A DNA stretch of 6,473 nt from CAZNMF01 sp035547155. GTDB lineage: Bacteria; Acidobacteriota; Vicinamibacteria; Vicinamibacterales; SCN-69-37. Position numbers and translations under genes: made by a program. Below are positions 1 to 6,203 of the stretch, in pieces. A model generated the notes under the pieces. The model was not told the origin of the DNA. It saw nothing but the letters and a program-made list of their open reading frames with translations, and searched no databases. The stretch is from positions 1-6,473 of the forward strand of contig DASZVJ010000225.1 in NCBI GenBank assembly GCA_035547155.1, given 5' to 3'. Position 1 is the first letter of the stretch. Every line of letters begins with the position of its first letter.

Positions 1-3000
1 CTGCCGGTCGCGGATCTTCCGAACGTCGATTTCCCGACGATTTCGGTGTCGGCGAGCCTGCCCGGCGCATCGCCGGAAACGATGGCATCGGCGGTCGCGA
101 CGCCGCTCGAAAAGGAGTTCTCGACGATTCCGTCGATCGACTCGATGACCTCGACGAGCTCGCTCGGCTCGACCTCGATCACGCTGCAATTCGCGCTCGA
201 TCGCAACATCGACGCCGCCGCGCAGGACGTGCAGGTGGCGATCTCGCGCGTGACGCGGCAGTTGCCGCCGGACATGCCGACGCCGCCGTCGTTCCGCAAG
301 GTGAACCCCGCGGACTTCCCCATCATCTTCCTGACGCTGAGCTCACCGACGCTGCCGCTGTCGGAGATCAACGAGTACGCGGAGGTCAACGTCGGCCAGC
401 GGCTCTCGACGCTCAAGGGCGTCGCGCAGGTGCAGATCTTCGGCGCGCAGCGGTTCGCGGTGCGCGTCGACGTCGACCCGCGCCAGCTCGCGGCGCGCGA
501 CCTCGACCTGAACACGCTGGCGACGGCCATCGGCACCAACAGCGTGAACCGGCCGACGGGCACGCTGTACGGCCCGGATCGCACGTACGCGATCAAGACC
601 GACGGCCAGCTCACCAACGCGGCCGGCTTCCGGCAGCTCATCGTCGCGTATCGTGACGGCCGGCCCGTGCGGCTCGATGAGGTCGCCAACGTCTACGACG
701 GCGTCGAGAACGACAAGCAGGCGAGCTGGTTCAACGACAGCCGCACGATCTACCTGGCCGTCAACCGCCAGCCGGGCACGAACACGGTCGAGATCGCCGA
801 CTCGATTCGCGCGATGCTGCCGGAGATCCAGACGCAACTGCCCGCGGCGCTGTCGCTCGACATCCGCAACGACCGGTCGCAGTCGATCCGCGAGTCGGTG
901 CACGACGTCAAGGTCACGCTCGTGCTCACGGTCGCCCTCGTCGTCCTCGTGATCTTCCTGTTCCTGCGCAATATCTCGGCGACGGTGATCCCGAGCCTCG
1001 CGCTGCCCGCATCGATCGTCGGCACGTTCGCCGCGATGTCGTTGCTCGGCTACACGCTCGACAACCTCTCGCTGATGGCGTTGACGCTCTCGGTCGGCTT
1101 CGTCGTCGACGACGCGATCGTCATGCTCGAGAACATCGTGCGCCACATGGAGCACGGCGAGAGCCCGATGACCGCCGCGCTGCGCGGCGCGAAGGAGATC
1201 GGCTTCACGATCGTGTCGATGACGCTGTCGCTGGCCGCGGTCTTCATCCCCGTCCTTTTCATGGGCGGCATCGTCGGCCGGCTGCTGCACGAGTTCGCGG
1301 TGACGATGGGCGTGTCGATCCTGATCTCGGGCTTCGTGTCGCTGAGCCTGACGCCGATGCTGTCGGCGCGCTTCCTGCGTCCGCCCACCGAGCAGCGCCA
1401 CGGCGGGATGTACATGGCGATCGAGCGCGCGTTCGACGCCATGCGCGACTTCTACGGCTGGTCGCTGAACAAGGCCATGACGCACCATCGCATCACGATG
1501 GCGATCTCGGTCCTGCTGCTCTTCGCGACGGTCCACCTGTTCCGCATCATGCCGATGGGCTTCATCCCGAGCCAGGACATCGACCAGCTCAACGGCCAGA
1601 CCGAGATGGCGCAGGGCCTCGGCTACGAGCAGGTCGTCGCGCATCAGGTCGCGGTGCAGGACGTGCTGCGCGCCGATCCGAACATCCGATCGATTACCTC
1701 GTCAGTCGGCGGCCCCAGCTCCAATGGCGGCCGCCTGCAGATCGAGCTCGTCCCGCGCGCGCAACGCAAGCTGTCGGCCGACGAGGTCATCGAAGAGCTG
1801 CGCCCCAAGCTGGCGAAGATCCCGGGCGTTCGCGCCTATCTGAGCAATCCGCCGGTCATCAATATCGGCGGCCGCCAGTCGCGCGCACAGTACCAGTTCA
1901 CGCTGCAAGGCGGCGACACGGACGAGCTCTACGACCAGTCCGCCAAGTTCGAGGCCAGGCTGCACGATCTGCCGGACCTGACGGACGTGTCGAGCGACCT
2001 GCAGCTCACCAATCCGCAGGCGAACGTGACGCTCGATCGCGCGCGCATGGCCGCGCTCGGACTGTCGGCCGACGACGTCGAAGGCGTGATGACGTCCGCG
2101 TTCGGCGCGCGGCAGGTCGCGCAGATCTACGCGCCGAACAACGCCTACCAGGTGATCCTCCGCGTCGCGCCGCAATATCAGCGCGATCCGGCCGCGCTCA
2201 GCCTCATCTACCTGCGCGGGCCTCAGGGCGAACAGGTGCCGCTCTCGAGCATCACGAAGGTGGAAACGGGCGTCGGCCCGCTGACCGTCAATCACACCGG
2301 TCAGCTGCCGTCCGTGACGGTGTCGTTCAACATCCGGCCAGGCGTTTCGCTCAGCTCGGCCGTCGATCAGGTGCAGCGGACGGCGCAGGAGATGCTGTCG
2401 CCGACGATCTCGACGAGCTTCCAGGGCACCGCACAGGCGTTCCAGGACTCGACGCGCGGCCTCGGCATCATCCTCGTGATGGCGATCTTCGTCATCTACG
2501 TCGTGCTCGGCATCCTCTACGAGAGCTTCATCCACCCGCTGACGATTCTCTCGGGCCTGCCGTCGGCCGGCCTCGGTGCGCTCATCACGCTGCTGCTCTT
2601 CCACGTCGACCTGAACCTGTACGCGTTCGTCGGCGTCATCATGCTCGTCGGCCTCGTCAAGAAGAACGGCATCATGATGATCGACTTCGCGATCGAGGCG
2701 CAGCGCCACGAGGGCAAGTCGCCGGCCGAAGCGATGTACGAAGCCTGTCTCGTGCGCTTCCGGCCGATCATGATGACGACGATGGCCGCGCTCGTCGGCA
2801 CGCTGCCGATCGCGCTCGGCGTCGGCGCTGGCGCAGAAGCGCGCCAGCCGCTCGGCCTCGCCGTCGTCGGCGGCCTGATCGTCTCGCAGACGCTGACGCT
2901 CTACATCACGCCGGTCTTCTATCTCTACATGGAAGCCGCGTCCGGCTGGCTCCGCGGACACCGCACCGCCGTGTCGATGCGCTTCGCGCAGCCCGCAACG

Positions 3001-3027
3001 GCGAATGGACGATCGGTGGCGAAGTAG
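1..3027 (+). CDS. RND efflux pump inner-membrane subunit, MdtB/MdtC-like (5'-truncated by window edge)
   Basis: Proton-driven RND (AcrB/HAE1 family) transporter that would sit in the inner membrane as a trimer and export drugs or other amphiphiles through a periplasmic adaptor and an outer-membrane channel. The frame is open from base 1, and its first visible residues (LPVADLPNVDFPTISVSASL) match MdtC from about residue 32. About 31 residues with the first membrane helix are therefore outside, and the GTG at 46 is internal. In visible-residue numbering, TM2 starts near 305. TM4 carries the proton-relay Asp pair D370-D371 in GFVVDDAI (bases 1108-1113). TM5-TM6 lie near 403-460 and TM7 near 498. 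The GGRQS motif typical of MdtB/C lies near 623-627, TM8 starts near 820, the TM10 relay lysine is K888 in VKKNG (base 2662), and the last helix is near 951-977. It reads intact, about 1,040 residues when complete. Segments resemble MdtB and MdtC about equally, so I assign no symbol. The adaptor gene is probably upstream, outside the window. The substrate cannot be read from sequence. Confidence 0.95.
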   Translation: MPVADLPNVDFPTISVSASLPGASPETMASAVATPLEKEFSTIPSIDSMTSTSSLGSTSITLQFALDRNIDAAAQDVQVAISRVTRQLPPDMPTPPSFRKVNPADFPIIFLTLSSPTLPLSEINEYAEVNVGQRLSTLKGVAQVQIFGAQRFAVRVDVDPRQLAARDLDLNTLATAIGTNSVNRPTGTLYGPDRTYAIKTDGQLTNAAGFRQLIVAYRDGRPVRLDEVANVYDGVENDKQASWFNDSRTIYLAVNRQPGTNTVEIADSIRAMLPEIQTQLPAALSLDIRNDRSQSIRESVHDVKVTLVLTVALVVLVIFLFLRNISATVIPSLALPASIVGTFAAMSLLGYTLDNLSLMALTLSVGFVVDDAIVMLENIVRHMEHGESPMTAALRGAKEIGFTIVSMTLSLAAVFIPVLFMGGIVGRLLHEFAVTMGVSILISGFVSLSLTPMLSARFLRPPTEQRHGGMYMAIERAFDAMRDFYGWSLNKAMTHHRITMAISVLLLFATVHLFRIMPMGFIPSQDIDQLNGQTEMAQGLGYEQVVAHQVAVQDVLRADPNIRSITSSVGGPSSNGGRLQIELVPRAQRKLSADEVIEELRPKLAKIPGVRAYLSNPPVINIGGRQSRAQYQFTLQGGDTDELYDQSAKFEARLHDLPDLTDVSSDLQLTNPQANVTLDRARMAALGLSADDVEGVMTSAFGARQVAQIYAPNNAYQVILRVAPQYQRDPAALSLIYLRGPQGEQVPLSSITKVETGVGPLTVNHTGQLPSVTVSFNIRPGVSLSSAVDQVQRTAQEMLSPTISTSFQGTAQAFQDSTRGLGIILVMAIFVIYVVLGILYESFIHPLTILSGLPSAGLGALITLLLFHVDLNLYAFVGVIMLVGLVKKNGIMMIDFAIEAQRHEGKSPAEAMYEACLVRFRPIMMTTMAALVGTLPIALGVGAGAEARQPLGLAVVGGLIVSQTLTLYITPVFYLYMEAASGWLRGHRTAVSMRFAQPATANGRSVAK

Positions 3028-3060
3028 ATCGTCGCCGGTCGCCCGCAGTCCGTAGCCAGC

Positions 3061-3084
3061 TGACCGGCCGCGCAGCGCCGGTCA
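3061..3084. terminator. Inverted repeat between convergent genes, possible bidirectional terminator
   Basis: TGACCGGC at 3061-3068 is the exact reverse complement of GCCGGTCA at 3077-3084, giving an 8-bp GC-rich stem with an 8-nt loop. It lies 33 nt after the stop of the RND gene and contains the TGA stop codon of the permease on the other strand, so one structure could serve both converging transcripts. No T-run follows the stem on either strand, so it is not a canonical intrinsic terminator. It may instead act as a 3'-end stabilising hairpin or be a chance palindrome in GC-rich DNA. Confidence 0.4.
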
Positions 3085-4725
3085 GCGCACCACCATCATC
3101 GTGAACGGATAGACGTACGCCTGCAGGAAGACGAACAGGCCCATCAGCAGCGCGAGCGCGATGCTGTGGAGGAACACGAAGCGCAGGATGTCGCCTTCGT
3201 GGCCGTACCAGCGCGTCGCGGTGCTCGCGACGACGATCGACTGCGCGTCGATCATCTTGCCCATCACACCGCCGGCGCTGTTGGCCGACGCCATCAGCGT
3301 CGGGCTCAGGTGCAATTGCTCGGCCGTAATCCGCTGCAGGCTGCCGAACAACACGTTCGATGACGTGTCCGAGCCCGTGAGCGCGACGCCGAGCCAGCCC
3401 AGCAGCGTCGCGAAGATCGGATACAGCACGCCCGTCTTGGCGAACGCCAGGCCCATCGTCGCATCGAGACCTGAATAGCGCGTGATGTAGCCGACGGCCA
3501 TCATCGCCGCGATCGTCAGCAGCGAGAAGCGCACGTCGTGCAGCGTGCGCGCATATTGCCGCAGCAATTCCGGCACGCGATAGCCCATGACGAAGCCGCC
3601 GATGATCGCCGCGGCGAGGATGCCGCTGCCGGTCGCCGAGAGCCAGTTCAGGACGAAGACCGCCGCTTCGGGCCGTGCGTCCGGCACGACTGGCGGTACG
3701 CGCTGCACGAGATTGTGCAGGCCGGGAATCGAGACGCGCACGACGGACAGGCCGTCGAGCCAGCTCTTGAACCAGGGAACGCCCCACAGGAACACGAGCA
3801 GCGACAGGATGATCCACGGCAGCCACGCCTGACGCACGCGCGCGGCGTCCGGGCGCGCGTCGTCGATGGCGTCCCGCGTGTCGGCGGCAACGGAGGCCGC
3901 ACCAGCCCACGCGTCGCACGGCTGCCACACGCGCAGGAACAGCACGAGTGCGCCGATCGAGCACACGCCGCCGGCGACGTCGACGAGCCACGGACCGTGG
4001 AAATTCGAGATCAGCAGCTGCGGAATCGCGCAGCCGAGACCGGCGACGAGCAGCGCGGGCCAGATCGCGAATGCGCCGCCGACGCCGGCATACGCGACCA
4101 TCAGCCAGAACGGAATGACCACCGAGAACACGCACAGCTCTCGGCCCGTCATCGCGCTGAGCTTGAAGAGATCGAGGTTCGTCACGCTCTGCAACGCGAT
4201 CAGCGGCGTGCCGAGTGCGCCGAACGCGACGGGCGCCGTGTTGGCGATGAGCGAAAGGCCGGACGCCTGCAACGGCGGAAACCCGAGGCCGATCAGAATC
4301 GCGGCCGTGACGGCCACCGGCGTGCCGAACCCTGCGGCGCCTTCGAAGAACGCGCCGAGTGAGAACGCGACGAGCAGGAGTTGAAGGCGCCGATCGCGCG
4401 TCACGCCCGTGATGCTGTGGCGCAGCACGTCGAACAGGCCACGCTCGTTCGTCAGGCGATACAGGAAGATGACATTGACGACGATCCAGCCGATCGGGAA
4501 CAGGCCGTATGCTGCGCCGTAGATCGCCGCATCCGCGGCCATCCCTGACGGCATGTGGAAGATCAGCGTCGCGACGAGGAGCGCGGTGACGACGCCGAGC
4601 AGCGCGGCCACGTGCGCGCGAAGGCGGAAGATGCCGAGCGCGCCGAGCAGCACGAGCGCCGGCAGCGCCGCGGCGATCGTCGAGAGCGTGGCATTTCCGA
4701 GCGGGTCATACGTCTGCGACCACAT
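3082..4725 (-). CDS. lctP: L-lactate/glycolate permease, LctP (LldP/GlcA) family
   Basis: Inner-membrane secondary transporter importing L-lactate, D-lactate or glycolate with protons. The protein is 547 residues from ATG 4725, close to E. coli LldP (551), and aligns from the N-terminal QTYDPLGN to the end. Family signatures, numbered from the alternative GTG, are GAFFEGAAGFG (125-135) followed by a long conserved hydrophobic stretch through NTAPVAFGALG (163-173), TGSDTSSN (451-458), and ANSAGGVMGKMIDAQSI (482-498). Many hydrophobic segments span the length, with a variable hydrophilic loop near 272-300. GTG at 4728 and ATG at 4725 are adjacent in-frame starts. A GAGG at 4736-4733 lies 7 nt before the ATG but only 4 nt before the GTG, so I prefer the ATG. 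The start overlaps the end of glcF by 20 bp in another frame, implying one transcript and probable translational coupling. Neighbouring GlcE/GlcF subunits favour a GlcA-like glycolate or broad 2-hydroxyacid role, but substrate choice within this family cannot be settled by eye. Confidence 0.93.
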   Translation of the reverse strand: MWSQTYDPLGNATLSTIAAALPALVLLGALGIFRLRAHVAALLGVVTALLVATLIFHMPSGMAADAAIYGAAYGLFPIGWIVVNVIFLYRLTNERGLFDVLRHSITGVTRDRRLQLLLVAFSLGAFFEGAAGFGTPVAVTAAILIGLGFPPLQASGLSLIANTAPVAFGALGTPLIALQSVTNLDLFKLSAMTGRELCVFSVVIPFWLMVAYAGVGGAFAIWPALLVAGLGCAIPQLLISNFHGPWLVDVAGGVCSIGALVLFLRVWQPCDAWAGAASVAADTRDAIDDARPDAARVRQAWLPWIILSLLVFLWGVPWFKSWLDGLSVVRVSIPGLHNLVQRVPPVVPDARPEAAVFVLNWLSATGSGILAAAIIGGFVMGYRVPELLRQYARTLHDVRFSLLTIAAMMAVGYITRYSGLDATMGLAFAKTGVLYPIFATLLGWLGVALTGSDTSSNVLFGSLQRITAEQLHLSPTLMASANSAGGVMGKMIDAQSIVVASTATRWYGHEGDILRFVFLHSIALALLMGLFVFLQAYVYPFTMMVVR

Positions 4726-6040
4726 CACGCGACCTCACGGCTGAAGACGGTCCCCAGGGCGCGCGACCGCGGATCGACGCGTCGAGAATCTCGATCGGAT
4801 GCACGACGGGCCACCGGCAACCGGCTTTGGCGGCTGACGCGGCAATCTGCAGCGTGCAACCCGGGTTGCCCGTGGCGACGACATCCGGCTGAAGCGCGGA
4901 CAAGTGTAAGGCCTTTCGCTCGCCCAGCGCCTCGGCCGGCTCGGGCTGGACGATGTTGTAGATGCCGGCGCTGCCGCAGCAGATCTCGGCTTCGGCCGCC
5001 GTCACGACCTCGAGGCCGGGAATCGAGCTGAGAAGCGCACGCGGTGCGGCGCGCACGCCTTGCGCGTGCGCGAGGTGACACGCGTCGTGGTAGGCGACGC
5101 GCGCCGCGATCGGGTGGCGCACGGCACGTGGCTCCAACTCGATCAGTACCTCGGAGATGTCGCGGACCTTCGCGCTGAATGCACGCGCGCGCGCCGCCCA
5201 TGCCGGATCGGACGACAGCAGGCCGCCGTACTCTTTCATCGCCGATCCGCAGCCGGCCGCGTTGACGACGATGCGGTCGATGTCGGGATCGTCGAACGCG
5301 GCGATGGCTTTCCGCGCGAGATCGCGGGCGAGATCGATCTCACCCGCGTGCAGCGGAAGCGCGCCGCAGCAACCTTGCGCGCGCGGCGCACGGACCTCGC
5401 AGCCTTCTGCCGCGAGCACGCGGATCGTCGCGTCGTTGACCGGACGGAACGCCACGCGCTGCACGCAGCCGGTGAGCAGTCCGACGGTCATGCGCCGATC
5501 GCCTTCGGCCAACGTTCGCGCCGGTGAGTTGCTCGTGAGCCCGGCCCACGAGATCGGAGGGGCCAGCGCCAACATCGCACGCAGCCGCGCCGGCAGCAGG
5601 CGCGCCGCCCGGCTCTGCCCCGCCGCGCGGACGGCCGACCCCACGATCGCCAGCGGCGCGAACAGCGCACGCAGACGCGAGGGATATGGCAGCACGGCGA
5701 ACAGCGCGCGCCGCAGCCATCCATCGCTCGTGGACCGTTCGTATCCACGCTCGATCTGCACGCGCGTCTTTTCGATCAGCGAGCCGTACTGCACGCCGGA
5801 CGGACAGGCGGTCACACACGCCATGCAGCCGAGACACGCGTCCATGTGCCCCACGAACGACTCCGTCATCGTCGTTCGTCCTTCCGCCGCAGCCTTCATC
5901 AGATAGATCCGCCCGCGCGGTGAGTCCATCTCCTCGCCCCACAACACGTACGTCGGACACGTCGGCAGACAGAAGCCGCAGTGCACACACGCGCTGATCA
6001 GTTCAGGCGACGGCGCGTCGGGAGGAGAGAAGGTGGACAT
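4706..6040 (-). CDS. glcF: Glycolate oxidase iron-sulfur subunit GlcF-like
   Basis: Iron-sulfur subunit of a membrane-associated glycolate (2-hydroxyacid) dehydrogenase, carrying electrons from the flavin subunits GlcD/GlcE toward quinone. The 444-residue protein begins with two ferredoxin-type 4Fe-4S motifs: CVHCGFCLPTCP (C18, C21, C24, C28) and CLGCMACVTACP (C69, C72, C75, C79). Two cysteine-rich CCG domains follow. The first has C192, C224-C225-G226 and C264. The second has HDAC (C321), C354-C355-G356 and NPGC (C395). All expected cluster ligands appear present. PRGRIYLMK after the first motif is typical of GlcF. It is longer than E. coli GlcF (407), partly through a variable linker near 105-180 and a C-terminal tail after residue 425 that overlaps lctP. 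ATG 6040 is the first usable start because an in-frame TAA lies only 9 nt upstream (6052-6050). No Shine-Dalgarno is visible; the leader is a heptamer repeat. A related D-lactate dehydrogenase iron-sulfur subunit is the main alternative. Confidence 0.93.
   Translation of the reverse strand: MSTFSPPDAPSPELISACVHCGFCLPTCPTYVLWGEEMDSPRGRIYLMKAAAEGRTTMTESFVGHMDACLGCMACVTACPSGVQYGSLIEKTRVQIERGYERSTSDGWLRRALFAVLPYPSRLRALFAPLAIVGSAVRAAGQSRAARLLPARLRAMLALAPPISWAGLTSNSPARTLAEGDRRMTVGLLTGCVQRVAFRPVNDATIRVLAAEGCEVRAPRAQGCCGALPLHAGEIDLARDLARKAIAAFDDPDIDRIVVNAAGCGSAMKEYGGLLSSDPAWAARARAFSAKVRDISEVLIELEPRAVRHPIAARVAYHDACHLAHAQGVRAAPRALLSSIPGLEVVTAAEAEICCGSAGIYNIVQPEPAEALGERKALHLSALQPDVVATGNPGCTLQIAASAAKAGCRWPVVHPIEILDASIRGRAPWGPSSAVRSRDVVADV
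4733..4736 (-). promoter_or_regulatory. Shine-Dalgarno sequence of lctP, inside glcF
   Basis: On the minus strand GAGG occurs 7 nt before ATG 4725 and 4 nt before GTG 4728. It lies within the last codons of glcF, so ribosomes finishing glcF pass directly over the lctP initiation site. The spacing favours the ATG as the true start. Confidence 0.55.
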
Positions 6041-6042
6041 CG

Positions 6043-6070
6043 TTACGGCTTACGGCTGTCGGCTGTCGGC
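6043..6070. repeat. Four tandem 7-bp repeats directly upstream of glcF
   Basis: Four contiguous heptamers are present: TTACGGC at 6043-6049 and 6050-6056, then TGTCGGC at 6057-6063 and 6064-6070. The two types share T-x-x-CGGC and each occurs as an exact pair. On the transcribed (minus) strand the order is two GCCGACA units, two GCCGTAA units, then CG and the glcF ATG. The repeat therefore forms nearly the whole glcF translation-initiation leader and provides the in-frame TAA just upstream. It directly abuts the GC hairpin array. Confidence 0.85.
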
Positions 6071-6099
6071 CCGGGGCGACCACAAGGGTCGCCCCTACG
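6071..6099 (-). repeat. REP-like palindrome 1 (GTAG-headed hairpin, minus orientation)
   Basis: GGGGCGACC (6073-6081) pairs perfectly with GGTCGCCCC (6087-6095), a 9-bp stem with the loop ACAAG (6082-6086). It is followed by TACG, which reads CGTA before the stem on the minus strand and creates a GTAG head (6098-6095). The layout of a GTAG tetranucleotide at the foot of a short palindrome resembles REP elements mobilised by RAYT transposases. No RAYT gene is in the window, so that parallel is inference only. In the glcE-glcF transcript it would form a stable hairpin close to the glcF start. Confidence 0.75.
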
Positions 6100-6107
6100 G
6101 AACGCTG

Positions 6108-6136
6108 CGTAGGGGCCGCCCTTGTGGCGGCCCGGC
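6108..6136 (+). repeat. REP-like palindrome 2 (GTAG-headed hairpin, plus orientation)
   Basis: GGGCCGCC (6113-6120) pairs perfectly with GGCGGCCC (6126-6133), an 8-bp stem with loop CTTGT (6121-6125), preceded by the head GTAG (6109-6112). Its reverse complement matches palindrome 1 at 23 of 29 positions, including the loop and the CCCCTACG flank. Four of the six differences form two compensatory base-pair changes in the stem. The two copies face each other across the 8-bp spacer GAACGCTG (6100-6107), so they could fold separately or pair with each other in one larger cruciform. Confidence 0.75.
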
Positions 6137-6145
6137 ACAACAGCT

Positions 6146-6169
6146 GTAGGCCGGGTCTTCAGACCCGGC
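6146..6169 (+). repeat. REP-like palindrome 3 (GTAG-headed, different stem)
   Basis: GCCGGGTC (6150-6157) pairs perfectly with GACCCGGC (6162-6169), an 8-bp stem with a TTCA loop. It is preceded by GTAG (6146-6149) in the same position as in palindrome 2. Stem and loop sequences are unrelated to palindromes 1 and 2, so it looks like a second repeat family with the same head. It is the first hairpin met by a transcript leaving glcE. It lies 34 nt past the glcE stop codon and has no T-run after it on the transcribed strand, which argues against a terminator. Confidence 0.7.
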
Positions 6170-6203
6170 ACACGAGATCGGTAGGCGTCGGCGCGCGTCT
6201 GTC

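Noticed and set aside
343..1644. Long minus-strand open frame (433 codons) opposite the RND gene
   Set aside because: It lies antisense to a clearly conserved transporter. Its Arg/Asp/His-rich composition without hydrophobic order is the usual shadow of a GC-rich codon pattern.
1702..2961. Second long minus-strand open frame (419 codons) opposite the RND gene
   Set aside because: It shows the same low-complexity Arg/Asp/Glu-rich shadow pattern, with no recognisable domain.
2906..4135. 409-codon minus-strand frame overlapping the permease and the RND 3' end
   Set aside because: It is an alternative frame of the permease on the same strand. The Arg-rich product has no membrane segments, and the true frame aligns fully to LctP.
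3538..4362. 274-codon plus-strand frame inside the permease gene
   Set aside because: It is antisense to the permease, composition-driven, and has no motif.
5050..5072. 9-bp perfect inverted repeat with a 5-nt loop inside glcF
   Set aside because: It lies in well-conserved coding sequence (the AHAQGVRA region of the second CCG domain), has no GTAG head, and is the kind of palindrome GC-rich codons produce by chance.
6150..6169. Hairpin 3 as an intrinsic terminator for glcE
   Set aside because: No T-run follows on the transcribed strand, and the downstream genes belong to the same pathway, so a repeat element explains it better.
6041..6203. CRISPR array
   Set aside because: The repeats are palindromes of differing sequence, not direct repeats with unique spacers. 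The heptamers are contiguous with no spacers, and no cas gene is present.
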